A DNA stretch of 35,989 nt from Candidatus Daviesbacteria bacterium (GCA_016187035.1 JACPKL010000008.1:1-35989), one strand, 5' to 3'; counted from the first letter of the stretch, positions 23,038-33,753 are shown. Numbers and translations: made by a program. Notes: a model not told the origin generated them from the letters alone.

Positions 23038-23885
23038 TTTACTGCTATCATCGTAGCATAATTTTCTAAAATTTTATTATTATCCATAATTTTTTTGGCA
23101 TTAGCCCTGAGTATGGTATATTCTTTGATAAATTTATTAGCATCTGTTTCAGCCTGGTCCATGGAAATAAAACGGGAAGCAGTCCTGGAGGCTTCTGATT
23201 CTAAAAAAGCTTCCTCCAAAATCAGAGTGATTATTTGATTGTCAAAAAAAGCTAAAATTTTAGGCAGTTCAGGCTCAAAAATAAACTTAAAATCCATCTG
23301 GTTGCTTTTTTGGGCCTGGGTTTGGGCAGAGGATAAATCCAAAACCTGGGGAGTTTGGATCAGCAAACTTTTTAACTTAGAATAAAAGATTAAAACCTGG
23401 TTATAATCTTTAACAATATTAACCAAATTTTGCAGCTCCAAAGGATTGGGCATATCTGATTTAAGCATGACAGTATTCAGTTCACCTGGGAGGTAGGCCT
23501 TGATTCCTCCCAGGTGGAGACTGGCCTGGGCTTTAAAATAATCTATGGCAGCTTTATTGACCAGTAAAATATCTGTATCAAGTTTACTGATAGTGGCAAT
23601 AAAAAAGTCTATTAAATCAGCATTAATATTGCCATAAAAACGAAAGTTAGAGGTCAGTATCAGACTAATGGTTTTTTTGTTCTTTTGGGCAGAGATCTTC
23701 TTTTTGTCAGCCAAAACCTTAATCAGCCCATAGACAAAGGAAATCTCCTCAAAAAATTGCCTGTTTCTGACCACCTCACCCCTGATTTTTTTAATTTTTA
23801 TATTAGCTATTTCAGAATAAGCCTGGGCAATAGATTTCAGGCTATTTCCTTCTTCTAAAGCCTCATCAATTTCTTTTATGGTCAT
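23034..23885 (-). CDS. atpG: F1 ATP synthase gamma subunit
   Basis: Position between alpha and beta; long N- and C-terminal helices; TSNFRFYGNINADL. Confidence 0.8.
   Translation of the reverse strand: MTIKEIDEALEEGNSLKSIAQAYSEIANIKIKKIRGEVVRNRQFFEEISFVYGLIKVLADKKKISAQKNKKTISLILTSNFRFYGNINADLIDFFIATISKLDTDILLVNKAAIDYFKAQASLHLGGIKAYLPGELNTVMLKSDMPNPLELQNLVNIVKDYNQVLIFYSKLKSLLIQTPQVLDLSSAQTQAQKSNQMDFKFIFEPELPKILAFFDNQIITLILEEAFLESEASRTASRFISMDQAETDANKFIKEYTILRANAKKIMDNNKILENYATMIAVK
23483..23516. repeat. Palindromic element in frame inside atpG
   Basis: CACCTGGGAGG..CCTCCCAGGTG. Confidence 0.8.
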
Positions 23886-25309
23886 AAAATCCCTCCTGCT
23901 CCTTCCAACAGTTTAATCAGCTCCTCATCAGTTTTAAGCTTATTAACTGCTTTGGTGATGGGAATTAGCCGCGGATCTTTTAAAAATGCTTCAATAATTG
24001 CCCTTTTATATTTTTCTACAAAGCTTCTGTTTTTATCCTTAAAAAAGGTGGTAAAAGGCAAGGCTAGTAGAATAACCTGGATTTGTTTTGGAATAGGAGT
24101 CAGGGGATCTTGTTTTAAAAGCTCTAAAATCTGCTCTCTTCTTAACAGGACCAGCTGTGTTTCAGGAGGCAGCTCTGAGGCAAAACGGCTGATTGTTTCT
24201 AAATCTGCAGCCTCTGATAAAACCTGCCTGACCCTCATGGAAAGTAAATTGCTGACAGAATCTTGTGTTTGTCTGCCTACCCTGGAAACTGATAAAGAAA
24301 TATCAATAGCCGGAGTTTGGCCAGTAGCCCGTAGACTAGCTTTAAAAAGCAAATGCCCGTCTGTCATGGACATTAGATTGGTGGGTATCAGGGTAGTAAA
24401 ATCATTTAAGTCCAGTTCTATAGTGGGCAGGGCAGTAATAGAACCGCCTCCATTAGAGGGTAAAAAATTACCAGCCCGCTCTAAAAGATGAGCATGCTGG
24501 TAAAAAATATCCCCGGGATATGACTGTCTGCCAGGGGCTTTATTGGAAAGCAGGGCAATTTCCCGATAGATTTTAGCATGGGAGCCTAGATCATCTAGTA
24601 TCAACAGCACATCTTTGCCCTTTTTTTGAAAATATTCTGAAACAGTCATAGCAGTTTTAGGGGTTAAAAAAATTAAAGGGGCAGGGTCTGAGGAAGAGGT
24701 GGCAACTACCACTGTATAATCCAAGGCTTTATTGCTCCTTAAAACCTCAATTAAGTTTTTCACCACCACTGATGGTCTGCCAATCAAGGCAAAAACCACA
24801 ATTACTCCGGTATTTTTTTGGTTTATCACGATATCCAGTAAAAGGGAGGTTTTACCTGAGTGGGCATCTCCCATGATCAATTCCCTTTGTCCTTTACCCA
24901 GGGGGATCAGGGTATCAATTAAAGTGATTCCTGTTAAAAATTGTTTGGAGATAAACTGGCGGTATTCAATTCCCGGCGCTTCTTTATCCAGTTCCAAACT
25001 TGGGTTGGTTTTTGACCTGGTTAAGAGGCCTTTACCATCAATAGGGATACCTAAAGGGTTGATTGATCTGCCCAGTAAAAAATCTCCTATGCTGACACCT
25101 AACCTGGCAGACAGGCGTTTAAACTGCTGTTTTGGGTAAACCACCCCTTCATCCAACATCAGCACTTCAACTTGATTTTTATCAATAGAGGAGACCCAGC
25201 CTCTCAAGTTTTCTTCAGAGGCCACCATATCATTGATCCTGATAGAGGGCAGCCCATCTAAATGGACTAAAAAACCCCTGGTGGAAGTAACATAACCTAC
25301 TTCATTCAT
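23882..25309 (-). CDS. atpA: F1 ATP synthase alpha subunit (divergent P-loop)
   Basis: GDAHSGKTSLLLD P-loop, APGRQSYPGDIFYQHAHLLERAG, SLSVSRVGRQTQ. Confidence 0.95.
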   Translation of the reverse strand: MNEVGYVTSTRGFLVHLDGLPSIRINDMVASEENLRGWVSSIDKNQVEVLMLDEGVVYPKQQFKRLSARLGVSIGDFLLGRSINPLGIPIDGKGLLTRSKTNPSLELDKEAPGIEYRQFISKQFLTGITLIDTLIPLGKGQRELIMGDAHSGKTSLLLDIVINQKNTGVIVVFALIGRPSVVVKNLIEVLRSNKALDYTVVVATSSSDPAPLIFLTPKTAMTVSEYFQKKGKDVLLILDDLGSHAKIYREIALLSNKAPGRQSYPGDIFYQHAHLLERAGNFLPSNGGGSITALPTIELDLNDFTTLIPTNLMSMTDGHLLFKASLRATGQTPAIDISLSVSRVGRQTQDSVSNLLSMRVRQVLSEAADLETISRFASELPPETQLVLLRREQILELLKQDPLTPIPKQIQVILLALPFTTFFKDKNRSFVEKYKRAIIEAFLKDPRLIPITKAVNKLKTDEELIKLLEGAGGIL

Positions 25310-25389
25310 AATACTTTTGTCATTCCGTGCCTGACACGGAATCTATATAAATAATTGGATCCCCGCCTGCGCGGGGATGACACTTTGTG

Positions 25390-25851
25390 TCACCTAAGGA
25401 ATCTCTTAAAGCTTCCTAGTATTTCTCCCTTTTTCTCCTCAAGTTTTGCCCTTAGGGAATAATCCCTATATACTCCTTTCCAGGCTAGAGCTGCTCCGGC
25501 TATTAAGCCTGGGTCATATTTAGTGTCTAAAATTACAGGGGAGCTAAGATTTTTCCTGATAAACTGTCCAATTTGGGCAAGAGACTCATCATCTGTTTCA
25601 AAGGTTAAATAAATGATTAAAACAGGCAGTTTATTGATTTGGTCTTCCATCTCTTTAAATAATTTGTAAACATTACCAGCATTAAATTGTTTTAAAAAAG
25701 ATTCAGGTAAAGCTTTTAAAAAAGCTTCATCTTTTGGGTTTAAAGCTGGTTGGGGACCTCCAAAAAAGGTCTGCAAAAGATAAGATTTTAAGATGCTTAA
25801 TTTATGTTTAAGCTGAGTTATGGAGTAGGTGTTATTTAAAATATAGTCCAT
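25390..25851 (-). CDS. atpH: F1Fo ATP synthase delta-like subunit
   Basis: C-terminal DPGLIAGAALAWKGVYRDYSLRAKLEE; upstream of alpha. Confidence 0.7.
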   Translation of the reverse strand: MDYILNNTYSITQLKHKLSILKSYLLQTFFGGPQPALNPKDEAFLKALPESFLKQFNAGNVYKLFKEMEDQINKLPVLIIYLTFETDDESLAQIGQFIRKNLSSPVILDTKYDPGLIAGAALAWKGVYRDYSLRAKLEEKKGEILGSFKRFLR

Positions 25852-25858
25852 AGGTATC

Positions 25859-26509
25859 TTAAGTAATAAATTTCTCCTTTTTAGCTTTCTCTAAAGATTC
25901 ATAAACTAAGTCTAATTGGTCTTTTAAGGATAACTTTTTGGCCAAAACTAAATTGAGCGTTTGTTCCATCATGGCAATAATATTTTCATCAATCAGCTTT
26001 AATTGTTGATTTTTATATGTTTCTATTAATTGTCTGACAGCTTTAAGTTCCAATTCAATTGAGGCAGTTGTTTTTTGTCCTGTTTGGATTAAAAAGTCAG
26101 ATAATTTAGTTTCCAAACGTTCAAAAGTCTCATTAATCCTTTTTTCTGTGGCTTGTTTTGAGGCTTCCTCAAATTCAACACTTCTTTTTTGGATACTGTC
26201 CATGAATTTAAATAGCTGGTCCTGGGCAGAAGCAATTGATTTTTGATCAGTTTCAATTAAATCTTCAAGCTTAAGTTTAAACTCATTCAATAACTTTTGG
26301 GTAGCATAATTTCCCTCAGAAATAATTTCAGTTTCTGCCATCTGGGCTGCAGCCAAAAGCTGGTTGCTTTTTTGGCGGGTTTGTAACATAACAGTTTGTT
26401 GTTCTTGATAGTCCTTTTTTCTTAAAAAATACTCACGGATATAGAGCAGGGAGGCAACTGCAGTGGAAATTCCCAGGATTATGGTTAGTGATATGGGCAG
26501 GTTGGGCAT
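25859..26509 (-). CDS. atpF: ATP synthase b-like subunit (one N-terminal TM, long coiled coil)
   Basis: N-terminal TM ISLTIILGISTAVASLLYI then about 180 aa charged helix; operon position. Confidence 0.7.
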   Translation of the reverse strand: MPNLPISLTIILGISTAVASLLYIREYFLRKKDYQEQQTVMLQTRQKSNQLLAAAQMAETEIISEGNYATQKLLNEFKLKLEDLIETDQKSIASAQDQLFKFMDSIQKRSVEFEEASKQATEKRINETFERLETKLSDFLIQTGQKTTASIELELKAVRQLIETYKNQQLKLIDENIIAMMEQTLNLVLAKKLSLKDQLDLVYESLEKAKKEKFIT

Positions 26510-26516
26510 AGGTCTA

Positions 26517-27287
<771 letters not shown>

Positions 27288-27502
27288 TTACAATACAATA
27301 ACAAGAAGAAAACAACAAGCAGAAAAAAGGATAAAAACCATACTCAAAAACTAGTTTTTTATAAATACCTCAAATATGTTCAAAATACATCAAAGGATTA
27401 ACGCACAGGCTTGTGAAAAGAGAAGTGAAAAACAATCTAAGTCACCTAGGTAGCTTAAGTAACTTAGGTGACTTTTGAAAAATAAGATGTTACAATCAAG
27501 CT

Positions 27503-29857
27503 ATGCAAAAATATATTCCTGCAAACATTGAGCCTAAGTGGCAGAAAAAGTGGAAAGAAGAAGGGCTGTATTTAACAAACCTTTCAGATACAGCTAAAAA
27601 ATACTATGTGCTTGTTGAGTTGCCTTATACCTCAGGTGATCTGCATATGGGCCATTGGTTTACTTTTACCATGGGTGATATTTTAGCCAGGTTTAAAAAA
27701 AGATTAGGCTTTAATGTGCTTTTTCCTAATGGTTTTGATGCTTTTGGGCTGCCTGCTGAGAATGCTGCTATCAAGCATGGTATTCACCCCAGGGATTGGA
27801 CTTACCAAAATATGGAGAGAATGAGGGAGCAGTTTGAGACTTTAGGCACCTCAATTGACTGGACTAAAACCATGGTGGCTTGTGACCCTAAATATTATAA
27901 ATGGAACCAATGGATCTTTTTAAAAATGCTGGAAAAAGGTTTAGCTTACCAGGGTAAATTACTATCAAACTGGTGTCCAGTAGATCAAACAGTACTGGCT
28001 AATGAAAATGTTGAGGATGGTAAATGCTGGAGATGCGGAGCAGGAGTTGTTCAAAAGGAAGTTATACAGTGGTTTTTTAAGATTACTGCTTTGGCTGATA
28101 AATTAATCTGGCAAGACCCTCCCCAGGCAGACTGGCCAAAACATTTAAGGGAAGGGCAGAATAACTGGATAGGAAAGAGTGAGGGAATGATTTTAGATTT
28201 TGACAGGATAAAAGTTTTTACTACCAGGCCGCAAACTTCAGACGGCGCCACCTTTTTGGTGCTTGCTCCGGAACATCCGCTGGTTAGCAAACTTACCACC
28301 AAAGAACAAAAAAATGATGTAGAAAGTTATATTAAGTCAGTAAAAAGCCGTAGTGAGCTGGAAAGAAAGGAAAGCAAAGAAAAAACAGGTGAATTTAGCG
28401 GCAGTTTTGTAAAAAATCCGGTTTCAGGCAGACAAATTCCTGTATGGATAGCAGATTATGTATTAATGGGTTATGGTACAGGTGCCATCATGGCTGTGCC
28501 ATATGCTGATGAAAGGGATAAGCAGTTTGCAGAGCAGTTTAAGCTGCCAATCATTAAAACCAGCTTTAAAGCTAAGCCTTCAGGTCAAAAACAAACCCAA
28601 TACCACTTGCATGACTGGTCTATTTCCAGGCAAAGGTACTGGGGGACTCCAATACCCATTATTTATTGTGATAAATGCGGGGTAGTGCCAGTTCCGGAGA
28701 AAGACTTGCCAGTTGAACTGCCGTACAAGGTTGACTATGCCCCCCAGGGAAAGCCTCCTTTGGCTACAGCAGAGGATTGGGTTAGGGTAGAGTGCCCTAA
28801 GTGCGGTGGACCAGCTAAAAGGGAAGTGGAGACCATGGATACTTTTGTTGATTCTGCCTGGTACTTTTTTAGATATCTGGATAACGAAAATGATGAGGAA
28901 ATCTTTGACAAAAAGATTGTAGCAGATTGGATGCCTTTGGAGATTTATATTGGCGGCCCTGAGCATACTTTAGGCCATGCTTTATATTCCAGATTTTTCA
29001 CCATGGTTTTTAAAAGCTTAGGACTGATAAAATTTGATGAATATGCCAAAAAAAGAATCCACCACGGCACAATTTTAGGTCCTGGAGGCTTGCGGATGAG
29101 CAAATCAAGGGGAAATGTGGTTAATCCTGATAAAGAGGTTAAATCATATGGCGCTGACGCAATTAGGCTATACTTAATGTTTCTAGGGCCTTATGATATT
29201 GTCACCCCTTGGAAAACTGAAGGAGTGAATGGAATTTATCACTTTTTGCAAAGAGTTTGGGGATTGCAAGAGAAGGCGGGTGTTGATTCGTTGTCATTGC
29301 GAGACCACGAAGATATGAGAATGATGCATAGAACTATTAAGAAAGTTACAGAGGATTTGGTAGAGCTGAAGTTTAATACTGCCATTGCTGCTTTGATGGA
29401 GTGGTTAAATCATTTGTCAAGAAAAGAACAAGTATCAAAAGAAGAATATAAAACCTATCTTTGTTTACTGGCTCCATTTGCTCCTCATATTACAGAAGAG
29501 CTATGGCAAAATGTCATCCTGAGGAGCGCTAGCGACGAAGGATCTCTGACGAATGTCAGCTCAAATGAATTGAGAGATTCTTCGCTAATCGCTCAGAATG
29601 ACGAATTCCAGTCTATTCACCAGCAGCCTTGGCCTCAGTTTAATGATAAATATTTAGCAGAAGAGAAGGTTAAGGTAGTTGTGCAAATTAACGGAAAAGT
29701 CAGGGATGTTTTATTGATACAGAAAGATATAATAAATCATAAAGAAGTCATTGAAAAAATGGCTTTTAACAGCCCAAAATCACAAAAGTTTTTAAAGGGT
29801 AAGCTTGTGAAAAAAAGCGTGTATATTCCCTCTAAAATCATCAGCTTTGTAGTCTAA
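27503..29857 (+). CDS. leuS: Leucyl-tRNA synthetase
   Basis: MPYTSGDLHMGHW-type HIGH motif, LSNWCPVDQTVLANE, MSKSRGNVVNPD (KMSKS). Confidence 0.96.
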   Translation: MQKYIPANIEPKWQKKWKEEGLYLTNLSDTAKKYYVLVELPYTSGDLHMGHWFTFTMGDILARFKKRLGFNVLFPNGFDAFGLPAENAAIKHGIHPRDWTYQNMERMREQFETLGTSIDWTKTMVACDPKYYKWNQWIFLKMLEKGLAYQGKLLSNWCPVDQTVLANENVEDGKCWRCGAGVVQKEVIQWFFKITALADKLIWQDPPQADWPKHLREGQNNWIGKSEGMILDFDRIKVFTTRPQTSDGATFLVLAPEHPLVSKLTTKEQKNDVESYIKSVKSRSELERKESKEKTGEFSGSFVKNPVSGRQIPVWIADYVLMGYGTGAIMAVPYADERDKQFAEQFKLPIIKTSFKAKPSGQKQTQYHLHDWSISRQRYWGTPIPIIYCDKCGVVPVPEKDLPVELPYKVDYAPQGKPPLATAEDWVRVECPKCGGPAKREVETMDTFVDSAWYFFRYLDNENDEEIFDKKIVADWMPLEIYIGGPEHTLGHALYSRFFTMVFKSLGLIKFDEYAKKRIHHGTILGPGGLRMSKSRGNVVNPDKEVKSYGADAIRLYLMFLGPYDIVTPWKTEGVNGIYHFLQRVWGLQEKAGVDSLSLRDHEDMRMMHRTIKKVTEDLVELKFNTAIAALMEWLNHLSRKEQVSKEEYKTYLCLLAPFAPHITEELWQNVILRSASDEGSLTNVSSNELRDSSLIAQNDEFQSIHQQPWPQFNDKYLAEEKVKVVVQINGKVRDVLLIQKDIINHKEVIEKMAFNSPKSQKFLKGKLVKKSVYIPSKIISFVV

Positions 29858-29952
29858 AAAAGTTAGCAAACTTTAACCCCCACTGCTAAATATTTCTAGA
29901 ATTACTTTAGGTTGCTACAGCAAGCAAGTAATAATATGGTATAATCTTTTTT

Positions 29953-30369
29953 ATGCCCAGAGTAAGTTTACTCCGCGATAACAAATGGCTTCTTTACAGA
30001 CTAGACTTGATCTGGTCTGAATACTTCCAAGATGTTACCCAAACAAATCCAGTCCATATTAGATTTGGCAGGTATTCTAAATACCGTTTAGGCTCAATTA
30101 AATTAAATCGAAAAACTGACAGAAGTTATATTACTATTACCAGTATGTTTAAACAGCCCCAGATTCCTACAGAAGTAGTTGATCACACCATTGCTCATGA
30201 GCTGGTTCACTTTGCTCATGGCTTTTCCTCTAAAAGGGCCAGGTTGCATAAATACCCTCATGCCGGTGGGGTAGTTGATAAGGAAATGAAAGAAAGAGGA
30301 ATGTGGGAGCTGATTAAAGCATATAAAATTTGGGTGAAGCAGTACCGTCAGAAGCTACTTTCTGAGTAA
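29953..30369 (+). CDS. SprT-like zinc metalloprotease
   Basis: HTIAHELVHFAHGF with downstream His. Confidence 0.7.
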   Translation: MPRVSLLRDNKWLLYRLDLIWSEYFQDVTQTNPVHIRFGRYSKYRLGSIKLNRKTDRSYITITSMFKQPQIPTEVVDHTIAHELVHFAHGFSSKRARLHKYPHAGGVVDKEMKERGMWELIKAYKIWVKQYRQKLLSE

Positions 30370-30375
30370 TCCCTT

Positions 30376-30942
30376 ATGATTAATCAGTATAAAATCCCCA
30401 TAGCTTTAAGTATGCTTGGGTTAGTTTTAATTATTGGAGGGGTGTTTGCTTCTGGTTTAACTAAACAGAAGCCAAAAGAGTATCCTAAAGACAGTTTAGT
30501 TACAGCTGATAAAATTATCTCAGTTGATGTATCAGGGGCTGTTAAAAAGGCGGGTGTTTACAAACTAAAAGATGGGGCAAGAATAGAAGAGGCTATAGAG
30601 ATGGCAGGAGGTTTTACTGAGGAAGCTAATCAGGAATTTATATCAAAATACTTAAATCTAGCTCAAAAACTATCAGATGGCAGTAAAGTTTATGTGCCAG
30701 CTGAAGGAGAACAGGTCAATGGGGTGCAGACTGCTCAGACAGGAGGTCCTGGCCAGCAAGGTAAGGTAAATATCAACACAGCTTCCCAGCCAGAGCTGGA
30801 AGCTTTGCCACAAATAGCTACAGATAGAGCCTCCAAGATAATTTCTAACAGGCCATACCAGAGTGTAGATGAGCTGGTAAGCAAAAAAGTAATTACCAAG
30901 GGTATATTTGATAAAATCAAAGATCTAGTGGTGGTTTATTAG
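30376..30942 (+). CDS. comEA: ComEA-like protein (SLBB and helix-hairpin-helix)
   Basis: ISVDVSGAVKKAGVYKLKDGARIEEAIEMAGG; VNINTASQPELEALPQIATDRASKIISNRP. Confidence 0.85.
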   Translation: MINQYKIPIALSMLGLVLIIGGVFASGLTKQKPKEYPKDSLVTADKIISVDVSGAVKKAGVYKLKDGARIEEAIEMAGGFTEEANQEFISKYLNLAQKLSDGSKVYVPAEGEQVNGVQTAQTGGPGQQGKVNINTASQPELEALPQIATDRASKIISNRPYQSVDELVSKKVITKGIFDKIKDLVVVY

Positions 30943-30953
30943 GGATTAGTATT

Positions 30954-31979
30954 ATGAATTATGTATTAAGGGTCTTAAGATTTCCCATAATTCTTAATTC
31001 ATATCCCTTAATTCTTACTATTATTCTATACCTTTTGATATTGTTTTTAAGATACCAACAAGTCAATGACTCTGAGGTCGTTCAGACTCGAAGAGGAGGT
31101 TGGGAGGTTAATATAGATATTTTTAAATCCCAAAGACAAGCTCTGGATCAGAGGATTGCTCAAATCCTGCCTTCTCCACAAGCAGAACTGCTTTCCGGGA
31201 TTTTACTTGGCCAGAGTAAAAATCTTCCAGCAGGGTTGAAATTAGCTTTAAGAGATACCTCAACTTTACATATTGTAGTAGCCTCAGGCCAAAATTTAAG
31301 TATGGTGGCAGGGTTTTTTCTAGCCTTAGCTGGTTTAATAAAAAGAAGAAATGCTATTGTTTTAAGTCTTTTGGCAGTCATCCTTTATACTTTGCTGACT
31401 GGTTTACAAATACCAATCTTAAGAGCCTCTATTATGTTTAGTTTAGCCTTATTAGCCCAGCTTACCGGCAGACAGAGAAGCGGTTTTTGGGTATTAATAG
31501 TAACTGCAGGCTTAATGCTTTTAGTTAATCCTGATTGGATTACCAGTTTATCTTTCCAGCTGTCATTTTTAGCCACCTTTGGGGTAATTGTAGTATCTCC
31601 CATACTACTTAAATGGTTTAAAAGGCTGCCTATTTTAGGAGAGGATTTAGCTGTGGCAATAGCTGCCCAGCTGATGGTAACTCCTATTATTGCCCAAAAT
31701 TTTCATCAAGTTTCTTTGGTGGGTGTTTTTGCTAATCTGTTAATTGGCTGGACAATCCCTTTTATAATGATCTTAGGCTCAATTTTGCTCATATTCAGCT
31801 GGGCAGGGTTAATAGTATCTGCCTTTTTAACTTATTTTATTTATATAGTGTCCTTTTTCTCATCTTTACCATTTGCCTGGGAATATTTAGGGGAACAGGT
31901 ATGGATAGTTTGGGTAGGGTATTATATGCTGGTTGCTGCAATTGTGTTATCATTAAACAATGCTAAAAAAGAGGATTGA
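30954..31979 (+). CDS. comEC: ComEC/Rec2-like competence membrane protein (channel part only)
   Basis: GLLLGQ-type start of competence domain, LHIVVASGQNLSMVAG, FQLSFLATFGVI; no metallo-beta-lactamase domain. Confidence 0.8.
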   Translation: MNYVLRVLRFPIILNSYPLILTIILYLLILFLRYQQVNDSEVVQTRRGGWEVNIDIFKSQRQALDQRIAQILPSPQAELLSGILLGQSKNLPAGLKLALRDTSTLHIVVASGQNLSMVAGFFLALAGLIKRRNAIVLSLLAVILYTLLTGLQIPILRASIMFSLALLAQLTGRQRSGFWVLIVTAGLMLLVNPDWITSLSFQLSFLATFGVIVVSPILLKWFKRLPILGEDLAVAIAAQLMVTPIIAQNFHQVSLVGVFANLLIGWTIPFIMILGSILLIFSWAGLIVSAFLTYFIYIVSFFSSLPFAWEYLGEQVWIVWVGYYMLVAAIVLSLNNAKKED

Positions 31980-33753
31980 AGAAGACTTAAAAAAAGCAGT
32001 AGAAGATTTGGGTTATTCAGTAACTGATATAGTTTTAACTAGTTCCAAAAATCCACTCTTTGGTGACTATAGCACGAATATAGCCTTGCAGCTTGCTAAA
32101 CAAAGATCATCAAATGATAAGCAGTCTCCTCAAGAGATTGCTAAGAAAATTATAGGTAACCTAGGTAACCTAAGTTACTTAAGTAACTTAGAAATTGCCG
32201 GAGGAGGTTTTATTAACTTTTTTCTAAAAGATGAAACACTACTAAGTAATTTAGGTAGCTTAAGTAACTTAAGTTTGCAAAAGAAGAATCATGAAAAAGT
32301 AATGGTAGAGTTTACTGACCCCAACCCTTTTAAGGAGTTTCATATTGGTCATGTTTTTAGTAATGCAGTGGGAGAAAGTTTAGCCCGTTTATTTGAAGCA
32401 AGGGGAGATGTTGTTTGGCGCGCTAATTTTTTTGGAGATGTAGGCATGCATGTAGCCAAAGCTATTTACGGCATCCTAAACAAGCTCAAAAGAGAGGATT
32501 TAACCTTCCGGGATTTAGAAAAAATGCCTTTATCTGAACGTATTAAGTTTATGGGGCAAGCATATGTCTTGGGAGCTGCTGCTTATGAGGAAGATAGGCC
32601 AAAAGAAGAGATGGAAAAGTTGAATCTGCTGATTTTTGTAGCTGCACAACAGTATTGGCAGGAAGCTAAGGGTTGGGAACCAAGGGTTGATTATAGAAAG
32701 CACATAAATCATATAGATGAAGAGGAGTTAAAAGAAATTAAAAATATCTGGATAACAGGCAGGAAATGGAGTTTGGAATATTTTGAAACCATTTATCAGC
32801 TTTTAGGCACAAAATTCGATGGATATTACCCTGAATCTTTAACAGGAGAATGGGGATATAACTTTGTGCTTGAAGGTTTAAAAAAGGGAATTTTTGAAAC
32901 AAGCGAAGGAGCTATCATATATAGAGGAGAAAAGCATGGATTACACACCCGTGTTTTTATTAATAAGCTTGGCTTGCCAACCTATGAAACTAAAGATATA
33001 GGTAACGCTCCCCACAAATATAGTGAATTTAAATATGATAAATCTGTGATAGTAACTGCTAACGAAATTAATGAATATTTTAAAGTAGTTATTGCTGCAA
33101 TGAAGGAAGTTAACCCTGATTTAGGCAGGAAAACAATCCATTTGGGGCATGGGGTAGTAAGGTTAAAGAGTGGAAAAATGTCCTCCAGGACAGGAACGGT
33201 GTTTACCCTTGAGGAGCTGTTTGAAATTGTTAAAAGTAAAATAGCAGCTTTGCTTAAAGATTTTCCTGATTCAGAAAAGGAGCAAACAATAAACAAGGTA
33301 AGTATAGGCGCTATTAAGTTTGCTATGTTAAAACACCAGCCTGAAGTAGATACTATTTTTGATATAGAAAAGTCTGTGGCTTTAGAAGGTGACAGCGGGC
33401 CTTATATTCAATACACTTATGCCAGAGCCAGGTCTGTCCTAAGAAAGAACTTAAGTGACTTAAGTGACTCAAGCAACTTAAGTAAACTCGAAGCCGAAGA
33501 AAGGCAAATTCTGCAAAAAATAGAATATTTTGATGGGGTGGTTGAGGAAGCTATCCAAAGTTTACACCCAAATATTATTGCCTCATATTTGTTAGAATTG
33601 GCTGCTAATTTTAATCTTTTTTATCAAAAATACAGGATACTGGATGCAGGGGAAGGAAAGAAAGACTTCCGTTTGTCTTTAACTAATACTGTGGCTAATA
33701 TATTAAAGCAAGGACTATTTTTGTTGGGGATAGAAGCGCCTGAAAGGATGTGA
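31960..33753 (+). CDS. argS: Arginyl-tRNA synthetase
   Basis: VEFTDPNPFKEFHIGHVFSNAVGESLARL; MSSRTG; YIQYTYARARSVLRK. Confidence 0.95.
   Translation: MLKKRIEEDLKKAVEDLGYSVTDIVLTSSKNPLFGDYSTNIALQLAKQRSSNDKQSPQEIAKKIIGNLGNLSYLSNLEIAGGGFINFFLKDETLLSNLGSLSNLSLQKKNHEKVMVEFTDPNPFKEFHIGHVFSNAVGESLARLFEARGDVVWRANFFGDVGMHVAKAIYGILNKLKREDLTFRDLEKMPLSERIKFMGQAYVLGAAAYEEDRPKEEMEKLNLLIFVAAQQYWQEAKGWEPRVDYRKHINHIDEEELKEIKNIWITGRKWSLEYFETIYQLLGTKFDGYYPESLTGEWGYNFVLEGLKKGIFETSEGAIIYRGEKHGLHTRVFINKLGLPTYETKDIGNAPHKYSEFKYDKSVIVTANEINEYFKVVIAAMKEVNPDLGRKTIHLGHGVVRLKSGKMSSRTGTVFTLEELFEIVKSKIAALLKDFPDSEKEQTINKVSIGAIKFAMLKHQPEVDTIFDIEKSVALEGDSGPYIQYTYARARSVLRKNLSDLSDSSNLSKLEAEERQILQKIEYFDGVVEEAIQSLHPNIIASYLLELAANFNLFYQKYRILDAGEGKKDFRLSLTNTVANILKQGLFLLGIEAPERM

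Noticed and set aside
23952-24491. Plus-strand 179-aa ORF opposite atpA
   Set aside because: Shadow ORF of a conserved gene.
28051-33296. Minus-strand ORFs within leuS, comEC and argS (e.g. 28580-28966, 32982-33296)
   Set aside because: Antisense to well-recognised conserved genes; no independent support.
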